From Micromonospora polyrhachis (GTDB lineage Bacteria > Actinomycetota > Actinomycetes > Mycobacteriales > Micromonosporaceae), in contig NZ_JACHJW010000001.1 of assembly GCF_014203835.1 (NCBI RefSeq), forward strand, positions 2,689,176 to 2,753,175: DNA of 64,000 nucleotides, read 5' to 3'. A program made the translations under genes and the position numbers. Under the pieces are notes generated by a model. That model was not told the DNA's origin. It made no database searches and saw only the letters and a list, made by a program, of their open reading frames with translations. Each line of letters opens with the position of its first letter. Position 1 is the stretch's first letter. This document shows positions 1-8,054 of the stretch, piece after piece.

Positions 1-1
1 G

Positions 2-349
2 CTCAAGTGCGTTGGCGGGCCGGCGGTGATGGCTGGTCAACTCCGCCACCTGCTCAAGCTGACCCAGTTGCCCCAGCTCTCCATCCGGGTGCTGCCACTG
101 GCCGCCGGCGCACACCTTGGCGCTGAAGCCGGCACCTTCATGATGCTCAGCTTTCCACCCGGCAACCGGTCCACCCCCGAGCCGCCCGTGGTCTATTGCG
201 AGTCATGGACCGGGGCGCTCTATCTCGACCGGCCCAGCGAGCTGGCCGCATACGAAAAGGTGTGGGCGAGCCTGGATGCGCTGACCCTGGATGAGCAACA
301 ATCGAAGAGCATGATCAGCAAAATCATCGCGGAGGCCCACCATGGCTAA
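2..349 (+). CDS. DUF5753 (Scr1-family) regulator, C-terminal part
   Basis: This is the last 115 codons of a gene whose start lies before the window. The visible part (VGGPAVM, then HLLKL, VLPLAAGAH, TFMMLSF, VVYCES) matches the C-terminal DUF5753 domain of actinobacterial XRE regulators of the Scr1/WhiJ-like group, which carry an N-terminal helix-turn-helix. The frame is open back to base 2. Its stop codon overlaps the start of the following DUF397 gene (ATGGCTAA), the usual translationally coupled arrangement for this pair. These regulators are thought to work with the small DUF397 protein in a toxin-antitoxin-like or developmental switch. The DNA-binding domain is not visible, so the family call rests on DUF5753 and on the neighbour. 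Confidence 0.85.
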   Translation, partial: LKCVGGPAVMAGQLRHLLKLTQLPQLSIRVLPLAAGAHLGAEAGTFMMLSFPPGNRSTPEPPVVYCESWTGALYLDRPSELAAYEKVWASLDALTLDEQQSKSMISKIIAEAHHG

Positions 350-545
350 CCTGTCCGACGCACACTGGCGCAAGAGCACCCGCAGTGGAAGTAACGGCGG
401 CGCGTGCGTCGAGGTCGCCGACAACCTCACCGACATCGTCGCCGTACGCGACAGCAAAGACCAGACCGGCCCGGCCCTCACCTTCACCCCCACCGCCTGG
501 GCAACCTTCGTCACCGCCACCAAGACCACCTACCGCACCCACTAA
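342..545 (+). CDS. DUF397 protein, copy 1
   Basis: A 67-residue protein with the DUF397 signature: W-R-K-S-x-R-S-G near residues 9-16, the G-G-x-C-V-E-V core at about 19-25, V-A-V-R-D-S-K-D in the middle, and a final F-T-P-x-x-W-x-x-F element. DUF397 proteins are small partners of DUF5753/XRE regulators in actinomycetes. The start codon lies inside the end of the upstream regulator gene (8-base overlap), so the two are translated together. The length is normal for the family. Biochemical function is not established; by context it is the partner or effector of the upstream regulator. Confidence 0.9.
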   Translation: MANLSDAHWRKSTRSGSNGGACVEVADNLTDIVAVRDSKDQTGPALTFTPTAWATFVTATKTTYRTH

Positions 546-570
546 CCCCCGCCCTCAACCCCGAGGCTTT

Positions 571-610
571 GTGAACACTTGTTGTAGCCCCGGCAGCAAC
601 ACTTGTTCAC
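571..610 (+). terminator. Imperfect stem-loop after DUF397 copy 1
   Basis: The arms at 571-584 and 597-610 (gtgaacacttgttg and caacacttgttcac) pair at 12 of 14 positions around a 12-base loop. It lies 25 bases after the DUF397 stop. It has no U-tract, so a terminator role is inferred from position only. Confidence 0.4.
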
Positions 611-746
611 AAACCGGCGACGCTGACACCCTGCACCCTTCAGGGCCTCAGCAAAGTCGTGACTGTCTCCGAGATGAGGCATTCGCCCGCCGTGCGTCCG
701 GCGCTGCGGCCCAGCCATCGACGAACTCGCTCCGCCCCGACGAGGC

Positions 747-801
747 GATCATGACGCTATGGACGTTAAAACCGAGCGGTTAGGTCCATAGCGTCATGAT
801 C
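747..801. repeat. Perfect 18-bp inverted repeat with 19-base loop
   Basis: The arms 747-764 (gatcatgacgctatggac) and 784-801 are exact reverse complements and flank a 19-base loop. The size and architecture match the other perfect palindrome at 23044-23094 (16-bp arms, also a 19-base loop). It could be a strong bidirectional terminator or a REP-like element. It sits 27 bases before the duplicated block that carries DUF397 copy 2. Confidence 0.7.
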
Positions 802-876
802 ACCAAGGCCAAAGGCAGGGGCGCACTGCGCAACAATCGAAGAGCATGATTAGCAAGATCATCGCGGAGGTCCACC

Positions 877-1080
877 ATGGCTAACCTGTCCGGCGCACGC
901 TGGCGCAAGAGCACCCGCAGCGGCGACAACGGCGGCGCGTGCGTCGAGGTCGCCGACAACCTCACCGGCATCGTCGCCGTACGCGACAGCAAAGACCAAA
1001 CCGGCCCGGCCCTCACCTTCACCCCCACCGCCTGGGCCACCTTCGTCACCGCCACCAAGACCACCAACCGCACCCACTGA
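877..1080 (+). CDS. DUF397 protein, copy 2
   Basis: A 67-residue DUF397 protein differing from copy 1 at only five positions (for example SGARW for SDAHW and SGDNG for SGSNG). The duplicated block starts near 829 and includes the final ~17 codons of the upstream DUF5753 gene, but no complete regulator gene accompanies this copy. It keeps the same near-start sequence and probably the same ribosome-binding site (ggagg at 866-870). Low divergence suggests a recent duplication or ongoing gene conversion. Without its own regulator it may share the regulator of copy 1. Confidence 0.88.
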   Translation: MANLSGARWRKSTRSGDNGGACVEVADNLTGIVAVRDSKDQTGPALTFTPTAWATFVTATKTTNRTH

Positions 1081-1092
1081 CCCTCTCTGATG

Positions 1093-1128
1093 CCGAAGAC
1101 GGTGCCCGAGCATGGGCACCGCCTTCGG
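1093..1128 (+). terminator. Terminator hairpin after DUF397 copy 2
   Basis: Arms 1093-1107 (ccgaagacggtgccc) and 1114-1128 pair at 14 of 15 positions around a 6-base loop, 12 bases after the stop codon. This is a typical GC-rich actinobacterial terminator without a clear U-tract. Confidence 0.65.
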
Positions 1129-1263
1129 TCGTCGCAAGATCATTCGCTGGTGCGGTAACCGGTCAGACGGTCGGTTCACTGGTGGGCGAGCGATGGCCGC
1201 CGTGGCACGCAATCAACGCGTCTACCACGATCTCGGCATCAGCGTCTGCGACATCCGCCGGGC

Positions 1264-1650
1264 GTGACGGCGTTACTGGTGCCGATTTTGTGGATCGCGG
1301 CACGTCGGGCACGCGTCGCCGGATCGCGGTCGCCCGGGATCATCGGGCCGATCTGCGGGTTTCTCACCGCCTGCGGCGGTGGCTGGGTGGTGGCCGCGCC
1401 GAACGACGGCAGCGATCCGAAGCAACTGGGCATTGTGCACGACGCCGGGGTGCCGAGCTGGATCAGCATGGCTGACGCCGGGGTGCCGAGCTGGATCAGC
1501 ATGGCTGACGCTGTGGTGCCGTACGCGGTCCTCATCGGCGCTACGGGCGCGGTACTGCTGGCGTTATCGGCGTTCATCACCTGGGTGAGGAGGCTACCCC
1601 CGACCACCACGAACGGCGGTCAGAACAGCAGCTCATCAAAAATCACCTAG
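1264..1650 (+). CDS. Hypothetical small membrane protein with 11-residue tandem repeat
   Basis: A 128-residue open frame from a GTG start. It has hydrophobic segments near residues 3-12, about 26-45 and about 85-108, so it is probably a small membrane protein. Its centre has an exact 33-bp tandem duplication (1441-1473 and 1474-1506) giving DAGVPSWISMA twice. Third-position GC is high, which supports coding. No family is recognised. No convincing ribosome-binding site precedes the GTG, and the frame is open back to a stop at 1156, so the start is uncertain. Confidence 0.45.
   Translation: MTALLVPILWIAARRARVAGSRSPGIIGPICGFLTACGGGWVVAAPNDGSDPKQLGIVHDAGVPSWISMADAGVPSWISMADAVVPYAVLIGATGAVLLALSAFITWVRRLPPTTTNGGQNSSSSKIT
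1441..1506 (+). repeat. 33-bp tandem duplication
   Basis: Two exact 33-bp units (1441-1473, 1474-1506) inside the hypothetical membrane protein gene. The period is a multiple of three, so the frame is kept and an 11-residue unit is duplicated. Confidence 0.9.
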
Positions 1651-1781
1651 GGCCTGTCACCGGCCTACCCTTGGCAGCCCTGCCACGCGGAGAATCAGCT
1701 CCGTTCCCGAATCCAGAGCCGCAGCGGCGTAGCGTCGAAGAAACCGCAAGGTGCGCCGTAAGAACTTCTGCGGGAGAGCCG

Positions 1782-2300
1782 ATGGACGCTGTCATCTCCG
1801 GGCGCGGCCTGGCCCAACGGTATGGGCGACGCTGGGTGTTCCGATCTCTCGACCTGATGGTGGGGACCGGGGTGACGGCGCTGCTCGGGCCGAACGGCTC
1901 GGGCAAGACCACGCTGCTGCACACGCTGGTCGGGCTGCGCACCTCGCGTGGCGGCACGCTGTCGGTGCTGGGCGTCGACATGCTGCATCGCGGCGGCCCG
2001 CAGGCCATCGCGGCGCGGGTCGGTTTCCTGCCACAGAGAGTTACCGAGAGCAACCTCCCCGCTGACGCCAGATTCAACACCGCAGCGTTTCCCCTAGTCA
2101 GTGTGATGTTTCCGATAGGGAAGCAGAGCAAAGGGAAAACGCGCAGCCCGCCGGGCAACGGCACAAGACCACTGCCTGTAGCCGGCTTCTCTAATGATCA
2201 AGCTGAGGGGACAGGCCCTTGGAAACGGGGGTCTATCGTTCGATCGACGGGTCCGAATCAGAACGCTGGAGAGACTGTCAACGGTGGATCGGGGCGATGA
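1782..2300 (+). pseudogene. Truncated ABC transporter ATP-binding protein
   Basis: It starts at an ATG with a good ribosome-binding site (gggaga, 1772-1777). The first ~85 codons are a normal ABC ATPase N-terminus: a LAQRYG start strand, Walker A GPNGSGKTT at about residues 32-40, then VGLRTSRGG, a typical VLG turn and VGFLPQ of the Q-loop. Similarity stops abruptly near base 2036; the rest of the frame (to 2300) resembles no ATPase and lacks the ABC signature and Walker B. This is a gene fragment, not an active ATPase. It lies in a segment bounded by a 10-bp inverted repeat (1649-1658 and 2210-2219). Confidence 0.8.
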
Positions 2301-2776
2301 TCATCGTTCTCATCCTGGCAACCGGGGCGGCCTGGTGGGCTGGTGCGATCACGCCTCGGTTCGGGCCTGGCGCAGGCTCCGAATACGGCGCCAACCACGG
2401 GACGATCTTCTACGGCATCAGCCTGCGCAACACCAGCCGCCTGCCGGTAACCATCATCGACGCCGGCCGTAGCGGCACCGGACTTGAGTTGACGGCGGTC
2501 GAAGGGGACTTTCCGATCACGTTGCAACGCGACGAGGAGGCTTGGATCAAGTTGTATTACCAGGTCACCGACTGCCCTGCGGTGACCGCCGATGCGTGGC
2601 CCGTACCGGTGACCGTGGAACGCCCGTGGGGCACGAAGACCGTCTACATAACGCTGCCAACGCAACGTCAATCGCAGTGGCAGGGGTCCACCTTCCCCCC
2701 GCTACAGGTTGTCCGGAACGGCCCTGTCGAATGGCAGCGAAGTCAGACGGACGTGGCATGCGCCCTGCTTGGCTGA
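2219..2776 (+). CDS. Hypothetical membrane-anchored protein
   Basis: A protein of up to 185 residues with one N-terminal membrane segment (about residues 25-44, IGAMIIVLILATGAAWWAG) followed by an extracytoplasmic domain rich in beta-type sequence. That domain has an early ISLRNTSRLPV stretch like Ig-fold or DUF-type accessory domains. No family is recognised. The TTG start at 2219 has a plausible purine-rich site upstream (gagggg); an ATG at 2297 is an alternative but would leave almost no cytoplasmic head. It overlaps the end of the degraded ABC frame, which supports that frame being dead. Confidence 0.55.
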   Translation: METGVYRSIDGSESERWRDCQRWIGAMIIVLILATGAAWWAGAITPRFGPGAGSEYGANHGTIFYGISLRNTSRLPVTIIDAGRSGTGLELTAVEGDFPITLQRDEEAWIKLYYQVTDCPAVTADAWPVPVTVERPWGTKTVYITLPTQRQSQWQGSTFPPLQVVRNGPVEWQRSQTDVACALLG

Positions 2777-2833
2777 GTAGAAGTTCACCATCGCTCTAAA
2801 GTGGAGCCACTACACCGAGATGGGAGCAGACGG

Positions 2834-3151
2834 ATGCCAGTGTGGGTCCTTGGCGTGGCCACGACGCTCCTGGCCGGGCTGTCCCTACTGGGACTCGTCC
2901 TGGCCACCCGCGTTCGGCCGACAACCCCGGCCAGCCGATCGGTGACCCGAGGATGCGCCTTCCTCTTCGGTGGCTTCGCCACGCTCTCGATCTGGGTCGC
3001 GTTCGACCAATGGGATGCGCGCACTCACGTCATACGTGCATACTCGACGACCGAAATTCGCTACCTGGCGCTGCTTGTCGCATTCCTACTATCGCTGGTC
3101 GGCATCGCCATGCTGGCCTCGCCAGTCGTCTCCAGATCACGCGGTCGTTAG
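2834..3151 (+). CDS. Hypothetical small membrane protein (3 TM)
   Basis: A 105-residue protein with three predicted membrane segments at about residues 3-24, 37-57 and 75-97. The ATG at 2834 is chosen because gggag (2822-2826) lies at proper spacing; an upstream GTG at 2801 in the same frame has no such site. It follows the anchored protein at 2219 by about 60 bases and is convergent with ackA 15 bases downstream. No family is recognised. Confidence 0.55.
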   Translation: MPVWVLGVATTLLAGLSLLGLVLATRVRPTTPASRSVTRGCAFLFGGFATLSIWVAFDQWDARTHVIRAYSTTEIRYLALLVAFLLSLVGIAMLASPVVSRSRGR

Positions 3152-3166
3152 TTACCAGACGGCAGC

Positions 3167-4330
3167 TCAGCCGATCGACCCCGCCACCGCGCGGGTCTGG
3201 CGGGCGATCTCGCGTTCCTCGTCGGTGCCGATCACGCAGACGGTCACCTCCGAGTCCGGCGGCGAGATGACCCGGTCCCCGATGCCCGCGTTGCGCTCTG
3301 GATCGACGGCGATGCCGAGGCGGTCCAGCCCGGCCAGGGCGGCGGCGCGCACCGGTGCGGCGTGCTCGCCGACGCCAGCGGTGAAGGTGATCGCGTCCAC
3401 CCGGCCGAGCAGGGCGTAGTACGCCCCGACGTAGCCGGTGATCCGCCGGCAGTAGACGTCGAAGGCCAGCGTCGCCGCCGCGTCGCCGTCGGCCCGGCGG
3501 GCGAGCACCTCGCGCATGTCGTTGACGCCGGTCAGGCCGAGCAGCCCGCTGCGGTGGTTGAGCAGGTCGTCGATCTCGTCGACGGAGAGTCCGCCCTCGC
3601 GGCGCAGGTGGAAGATCACCGTCGGGTCCAGGTCGCCGCTACGGGTGCCCATCACCAGGCCCTCCAGCGGGGACATTCCCATCGAGGTGGCCACGCTCCG
3701 GCCGCCGGCCACCGCGCAGGCGCTCGCCCCGTTGCCGAGGTGCAGGGTGATCGTGTTGACCTCTGCGTACGGGCGGCCGAGCAGTTCGGCGGTCCGCCGT
3801 GACACGTACTCGTGCGAGGTGCCGTGGAATCCGTACCGCCGGATGCCGTACTGCTCGGCGGTGTCCCGCTCGATCGCGTAGGTGGCGGCGGCCTCGGGCA
3901 GCGTGGTGTGGAACGCGGTGTCGAAGATGGCGACCTGCGGTACGTCCGGCAGCGCCGCCCGGGTGACCTCGATGCCGGTCAGGTTGGCGGGGTTGTGCAG
4001 CGGCGCGAGCGGGATCAGGTCGCGGATGGCGGTCAGTACCGCGTCGTCGATCAGCACCGGCTCGCCGAATCGCATCCCGCCGTGCACCACCCGGTGCCCG
4101 ACGGCGGTCAGTCCGGTCAGGTCGAGCCCGTCGAGGATGCCCCGGACGGCCGTCTCGTGGTCGGCTGGCCCGCCGCCGGGCTCACCGATCCGCTCCACGA
4201 TGCCCTTGTCGATCACCCGGTCACCGTCGTACAGCCGGAACTTCACCGACGACGACCCGCAGTTGAGGACGAGGACCCGGTCGGCGGGTGCATCCTGCGG
4301 GGCGGTGGCACCGACGGACGGCGCGATCAT
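3167..4330 (-). CDS. ackA: Acetate kinase
   Basis: This enzyme converts acetyl phosphate and ADP to acetate and ATP in the cytoplasm, the second step of the Pta-AckA pathway. The 387-residue protein has the first acetokinase signature VLNCGSSSVKF (residues 21-31, with Asn23), HRVVHGG, the catalytic-Asp segment FDTAFH, HLGNGAS, and the second signature region GVGEHA near the end. Its length is typical (about 390-400). The start overlaps the stop of pta by four bases (ATGA), so the two are cotranslated. An N-terminal extension of about 15 residues before the first strand is slightly longer than usual. Confidence 0.97.
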   Translation of the reverse strand: MIAPSVGATAPQDAPADRVLVLNCGSSSVKFRLYDGDRVIDKGIVERIGEPGGGPADHETAVRGILDGLDLTGLTAVGHRVVHGGMRFGEPVLIDDAVLTAIRDLIPLAPLHNPANLTGIEVTRAALPDVPQVAIFDTAFHTTLPEAAATYAIERDTAEQYGIRRYGFHGTSHEYVSRRTAELLGRPYAEVNTITLHLGNGASACAVAGGRSVATSMGMSPLEGLVMGTRSGDLDPTVIFHLRREGGLSVDEIDDLLNHRSGLLGLTGVNDMREVLARRADGDAAATLAFDVYCRRITGYVGAYYALLGRVDAITFTAGVGEHAAPVRAAALAGLDRLGIAVDPERNAGIGDRVISPPDSEVTVCVIGTDEEREIARQTRAVAGSIG

Positions 4331-6396
4331 GACGACTCCTCGACAGCGGCCTGGATGGCGGTGATCGCCACGGTGTTGACGATGTCCGCCACGGTGGCAC
4401 CCCGGGACAGATCGTTCACCGGTCGGCGTAGGCCCTGCATGACCGGGCCGACGGCCACCGCCCCGGCGGAGCGCTGCACCGCCTTGTACGTGTTGTTGCC
4501 GGTGTTCAGGTCCGGGAAGATGAAGACCGTGGCCCGGCCGGCGACCTCGCTGCCGGGCAGTTTCGTGGCCGCCACCGCCGGGTCGATGGCCGCGTCGTAC
4601 TGGATGGGTCCCTCGACGAGCAGATCGGGGCGGCGCTCCCGGACCAGTTTGGTGGCCGCCGCGACCTTCTCCACGTCGGCGCCCGCGCCCGAGCTGCCGG
4701 TGGAGTAGGAGAGCATGGCGACCCTCGGTTCGATGCCGAACCGGGCGGCGGTGTCCGCCGACGAGATGGCGATGTCGGCGAGTTGGGCGGCGTCCGGGTC
4801 GGGGTTGACGGCGCAGTCGCCGTAGACGAGCACCCGGTCGGCGAGCAGCATGAAGAAGACGCTGGAGGAGACCGATACACCCGGCACGGTCCGGATGATC
4901 TCGAAGGCGGGACGGATGGTGGCGGCGGTGGTGTGGGTGGCACCGGAGACCATCCCGTCGGCGTGCCCGGTCTGCACCATCAGGGTGCCGAAGTAGTTGG
5001 GCTGCGCGACGATGTCGTAGGCCAGCTCGACGGTGACGCCCCGGTGCGCGCGCAGTTCGGCGTACGTGGTGGCGAACTCGTCACGCCACTCGCTGGCGGC
5101 GGGGTCGACGATCTGCGCGCCGCCGATGTCGATGCCCAGTTCGCGGGTGCGGCGGGTGATGTCGTCGGGACGGCCGAGCAGGGTGATGTCGGCGACGCCC
5201 CGGCGCAGCAGGATCTCCGTCGCCCGCAGGATCCGTTCCTCCGCCCCCTCGGGCAGCACGAGGTGCCGGCGTCGGGTCCGGGCGCGGTCGATCAGGTCGT
5301 ACTCGAACATCATCGGGGTGACCCGCTCGGAGCGACTGACCCGCAGCCGGCGAGCCAGGTCGTCGGTGTCGACGCAGCGCTCGAACACACCGAGCGCGGC
5401 CTCCACCTTGCGCGGGTTGGCCGCGCTGAGTCGTCCCTCGATCCGGCTGGACGCGGCGACCGTGTGATAGCTGTCACTGGGGACCGAGATCACCGCGAGC
5501 CCGGGCTTCAGCGCCTCGACCAGCCGCATCGCCCGTGGGTCCGGCTGCTCGCCGAGGGTGAGCACCATTCCGGAGACCGAGACCTGGCCGGCCACGTGTG
5601 CCGCGCTCGTGCCGACCAGGAGGTCGTCCCGGTCGCCCGGCATGATCACCAGCGCGCCCTCGGTGAGATGGTCCAGCAGCGTCGGTAGCTGTGCCGCCCC
5701 GACCACGTAGTCGAGCACGTCCCGGCTGAGGGCGTCGTCGTCGCCGGCGAGCAGGGTGCCGCCGAGGGCCGCCGCCACCTCGGCCACCGTCGGTGCCGAC
5801 ACGGTCGGCACCTCCGGGATGGCGTACGTGGGCACGGGCAGCTCGGGCAGCGTCATCGGGCCGGGCACCCGGTTGGCGATCACCGCCAGCACCGTCGCCC
5901 CGAGGTCCGCCAGATCGTGGTACGCCCCGCGCGCCGCCGCCGCGATCGCGGCCGGTTCCTGCCCGAAGCCGTCGATGACGGGCACCACCACGCTGCCGAA
6001 CTCGGTGGCCAGCCGGGCGTTGAAGGCCAGTTCGCGGGGGCCGGCCCCATCGCCGCCGTCGGCGAAGTCGCTGCCCACTACGACCACTGCGGGGCAGCGC
6101 CGCTCGACTTCCCGGTACCGCTCGACGATGCTGCCGATGAGTTCCTCGCGTCGCCCGTCGGCGACCAGCGCGGTCGCCTCGGCGTAGCTGGTGCCGCTCA
6201 GGTCGGCCAGCGGCAGGTCGATCCGGTAGCGCTCGCTGAGCAGGGTGAGTATCGGGTCGGGCCCGGTTCCGCCGACCAGGGGCCGGAACACGCCGATCCG
6301 ATCGACCTGTCGGGACAGCAATTCCGCGAGCCCGAGGGCAATGGTCGACTTCCCGCCGCCCGATCCCACGCTGGTCAGGTACACACTGCGCGCCAC
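4327..6396 (-). CDS. pta: Phosphate acetyltransferase, long form
   Basis: It interconverts acetyl-CoA and acetyl phosphate. The 689-residue protein has three parts: an N-terminal P-loop domain of dethiobiotin-synthetase type (GSGGGKST near residues 11-18), a middle DRTGG regulatory domain (about 210-330), and the C-terminal Pta/PTB catalytic domain (about 370-689) with HLVLPEG, SGATHTTAATIRPA and the FPDLNTGNNTYKAVQR segment. The long form with the regulatory N-terminus is usual in actinomycetes and enterobacteria. It is first in a two-gene operon with ackA. Confidence 0.97.
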   Translation of the reverse strand: MARSVYLTSVGSGGGKSTIALGLAELLSRQVDRIGVFRPLVGGTGPDPILTLLSERYRIDLPLADLSGTSYAEATALVADGRREELIGSIVERYREVERRCPAVVVVGSDFADGGDGAGPRELAFNARLATEFGSVVVPVIDGFGQEPAAIAAAARGAYHDLADLGATVLAVIANRVPGPMTLPELPVPTYAIPEVPTVSAPTVAEVAAALGGTLLAGDDDALSRDVLDYVVGAAQLPTLLDHLTEGALVIMPGDRDDLLVGTSAAHVAGQVSVSGMVLTLGEQPDPRAMRLVEALKPGLAVISVPSDSYHTVAASSRIEGRLSAANPRKVEAALGVFERCVDTDDLARRLRVSRSERVTPMMFEYDLIDRARTRRRHLVLPEGAEERILRATEILLRRGVADITLLGRPDDITRRTRELGIDIGGAQIVDPAASEWRDEFATTYAELRAHRGVTVELAYDIVAQPNYFGTLMVQTGHADGMVSGATHTTAATIRPAFEIIRTVPGVSVSSSVFFMLLADRVLVYGDCAVNPDPDAAQLADIAISSADTAARFGIEPRVAMLSYSTGSSGAGADVEKVAAATKLVRERRPDLLVEGPIQYDAAIDPAVAATKLPGSEVAGRATVFIFPDLNTGNNTYKAVQRSAGAVAVGPVMQGLRRPVNDLSRGATVADIVNTVAITAIQAAVEESS

Positions 6397-6746
6397 GGAC
6401 CCACCCTAGAAGATCTTCGGGCGGTCGGCTCGGGTCCGACGGCCCCACTTCCGCAGGGCGGTCGCCCTGTGTCACCGGGGTTGACCACTCTAAACGGGTG
6501 CGGAGGCCAGTCAGTGGGGCCGGCTATCTGACGGGTCCACGCACCCCGGGTGCCGAGAACGTGTTCGTGGTCTACCTCGACCTGAACAAGCCGCCAGAAT
6601 CACTTCCACAACGGATGAACCGACCCCTTCAAGATCCATTATCCGACACTCACGGCCCCTGATCGGCAGCTAATTTAAGGGCGCCCCGCGAATTTCTACT
6701 CATAGTTTCCTGCGGGTCGCATTTCACCCGTCATCTGGAGGTATGC
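6397..6746. other. Intergenic region between pta and the secreted protease
   Basis: 350 bases between divergent genes. It contains a candidate promoter for pta (6487-6514) and a short frame (GTG 6498 to stop 6662, 54 codons) whose middle has GC-rich third positions and reads GAENVFVVYLDLNKPP. That frame has no recognised family and may be a gene remnant. The final 80 bases are AT-richer and probably hold the protease promoter. The protease ribosome-binding site (ggagg) is at 6736-6740. Confidence 0.5.
6487..6514 (-). promoter_or_regulatory. Candidate promoter for pta-ackA
   Basis: On the minus strand, ctgact (complement of 6509-6514) and tagagt (complement of 6487-6492) are separated by 16 bases, a fair match to a housekeeping -35/-10 pair. 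It would give a leader of about 85 bases before pta. Seen by eye only. Confidence 0.35.
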
Positions 6747-7973
6747 ATGTTCCGACGACCGCTACGCGGGATCGCCGCAACCGCAGCGATTTCCATGGCG
6801 CTTATCGTGGCGGCGGCACCACCGAGCATGGCGAGAGACCATGCTCGGGCGGAGCAGTGGCCCACCCTGTCCAAGGCCAGCGCAGCGGCCGCCAGCATCG
6901 CCCCGCTCACCCCGGATGTGGCCCGTACGATCAACCGCGCCAGCACCAAGGTCAGCCCCCACGCCAGCGTCAGTGCCGACGCCACCGCCGCCGACTACGA
7001 GCGGGCACTGTCGGCGTACTGGACCCCGGAGCGGATGCGCGCGGCGCGCCCGATCGAGCAGAGGCTCAAGGACGACACACAGCAACCTCACCTGGCACCA
7101 GGCGCCACGGTGTCGGCGCCCACCGCCAACCGGGTCGCTGGCGAAGCGGCGGTCACCCACAAACTGCGCGGCAAGCCGCTGACGGTCCCGCCCCACAAGC
7201 CGGAGACCGAGCCCGTTCCCGCCAACGTGGTGACCGGGTCGACCGGCACCGCCACGGCCAACGCCGTGGCCGGAGCGCCGTCCAAGCCCGAATACTCGGT
7301 CTTCCACGCGGTAGCCCGCACCATGGGCAAGGTCTTCCTCAACCACAAGGGGACGGACTACGTCTGCTCGGCCGGCCTCGTCATCGGTTCGGGTAAGTCG
7401 CTGGTCTGGACCGCAGGCCACTGCGTGTACGACGCCGGGGCCTACGCCGCCAACTGGATCTTCGTACCGGCCTACAGCGACGGGCAGCGTTTCCCCAGGC
7501 AGGCAGCCCCGTACGGCTACTGGTACGCCCGCACCCTCTTCGCCCAGACCGACTGGGTCACCAAGCGTGACTGGCACGGTGATGTGGGTGCGGCCATCGT
7601 CTGGCCCAACTCCGAGGGCAAGAAGATCCAGGACCTGCTGGGTGCGCAGGGGATCTCGTTCAACCTGCCCTACTACCCGTACAGCAACGCCTTTGGCTAC
7701 CCGGCGGACCCGCCGTACGACGGTGAGAATCTGTACCAGGTCGTTGGCCAGGCCTATGACGCTGGAGCCAGCATCATCTACATGGCGAACACCATGACCG
7801 GGGGATCATCCGGCGGTTACTGGCTCACCAATTTCGACGGTAATTGGGGAACCGTCAACGGGCACAACAGTTTCGCGGAAGACGATTCGCCGTACATGTA
7901 TTCCCCATATTATGGCCGGGACACGCAGAGGTTCTACAACAGTGTCCAACATCTGGATCCCATGACCATGTAA
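6747..7973 (+). CDS. Secreted V8/trypsin-like serine protease
   Basis: A 408-residue exported protease. It has a signal peptide (RRPLRG, then a hydrophobic run and an AAPPSMA cleavage region around residue 28), a long pro-region to about residue 190, and a chymotrypsin-fold catalytic domain. The triad is His225 in TAGHC, Asp279 in HGDVGAA, and Ser355 in GGSSGG. The GSSGG form and the ending NGHNS resemble glutamyl-endopeptidase (V8)-like actinobacterial proteases. A strong ribosome-binding site (ggagg) precedes the ATG. The protease is presumably made as an inactive precursor and matured outside the cell. Substrate preference cannot be read from the sequence. Confidence 0.9.
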   Translation: MFRRPLRGIAATAAISMALIVAAAPPSMARDHARAEQWPTLSKASAAAASIAPLTPDVARTINRASTKVSPHASVSADATAADYERALSAYWTPERMRAARPIEQRLKDDTQQPHLAPGATVSAPTANRVAGEAAVTHKLRGKPLTVPPHKPETEPVPANVVTGSTGTATANAVAGAPSKPEYSVFHAVARTMGKVFLNHKGTDYVCSAGLVIGSGKSLVWTAGHCVYDAGAYAANWIFVPAYSDGQRFPRQAAPYGYWYARTLFAQTDWVTKRDWHGDVGAAIVWPNSEGKKIQDLLGAQGISFNLPYYPYSNAFGYPADPPYDGENLYQVVGQAYDAGASIIYMANTMTGGSSGGYWLTNFDGNWGTVNGHNSFAEDDSPYMYSPYYGRDTQRFYNSVQHLDPMTM

Positions 7974-8010
7974 TAGCCCCGCCGAGCGCCCGGAAAGGGC
8001 AGGCAAGGTT

Positions 8011-8039
8011 GGGCGGGCCGCCCCTGGGGCGGCCCGCCC
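8011..8039. terminator. Bidirectional terminator
   Basis: A near-perfect GC palindrome (left arm gggcgggccgcccc from 8011) between the convergent protease gene and the CU044_5270-type gene. The stem is about 13 bp with a minimal loop. Position and symmetry support use in both directions. Confidence 0.75.
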
Positions 8040-8054
8040 GGATGGTACGGACGG

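Larger units (their letters stand above)
546..876 (+). other. Intergenic segment between the two DUF397 copies
   Basis: About 330 bases without a convincing gene. It contains an imperfect stem-loop just after copy 1 (571-610), a long perfect palindrome (747-801), and from 829 onward a duplicate of the last codons of the upstream DUF5753 gene that leads directly into DUF397 copy 2. Open frames here have no recognisable domains and run across the palindrome. Confidence 0.6.

Noticed and set aside
1671-2300. A complete 209-residue ABC protein
   Set aside because: Only the first ~85 codons from ATG 1782 resemble an ATPase; the signature and Walker B are absent.
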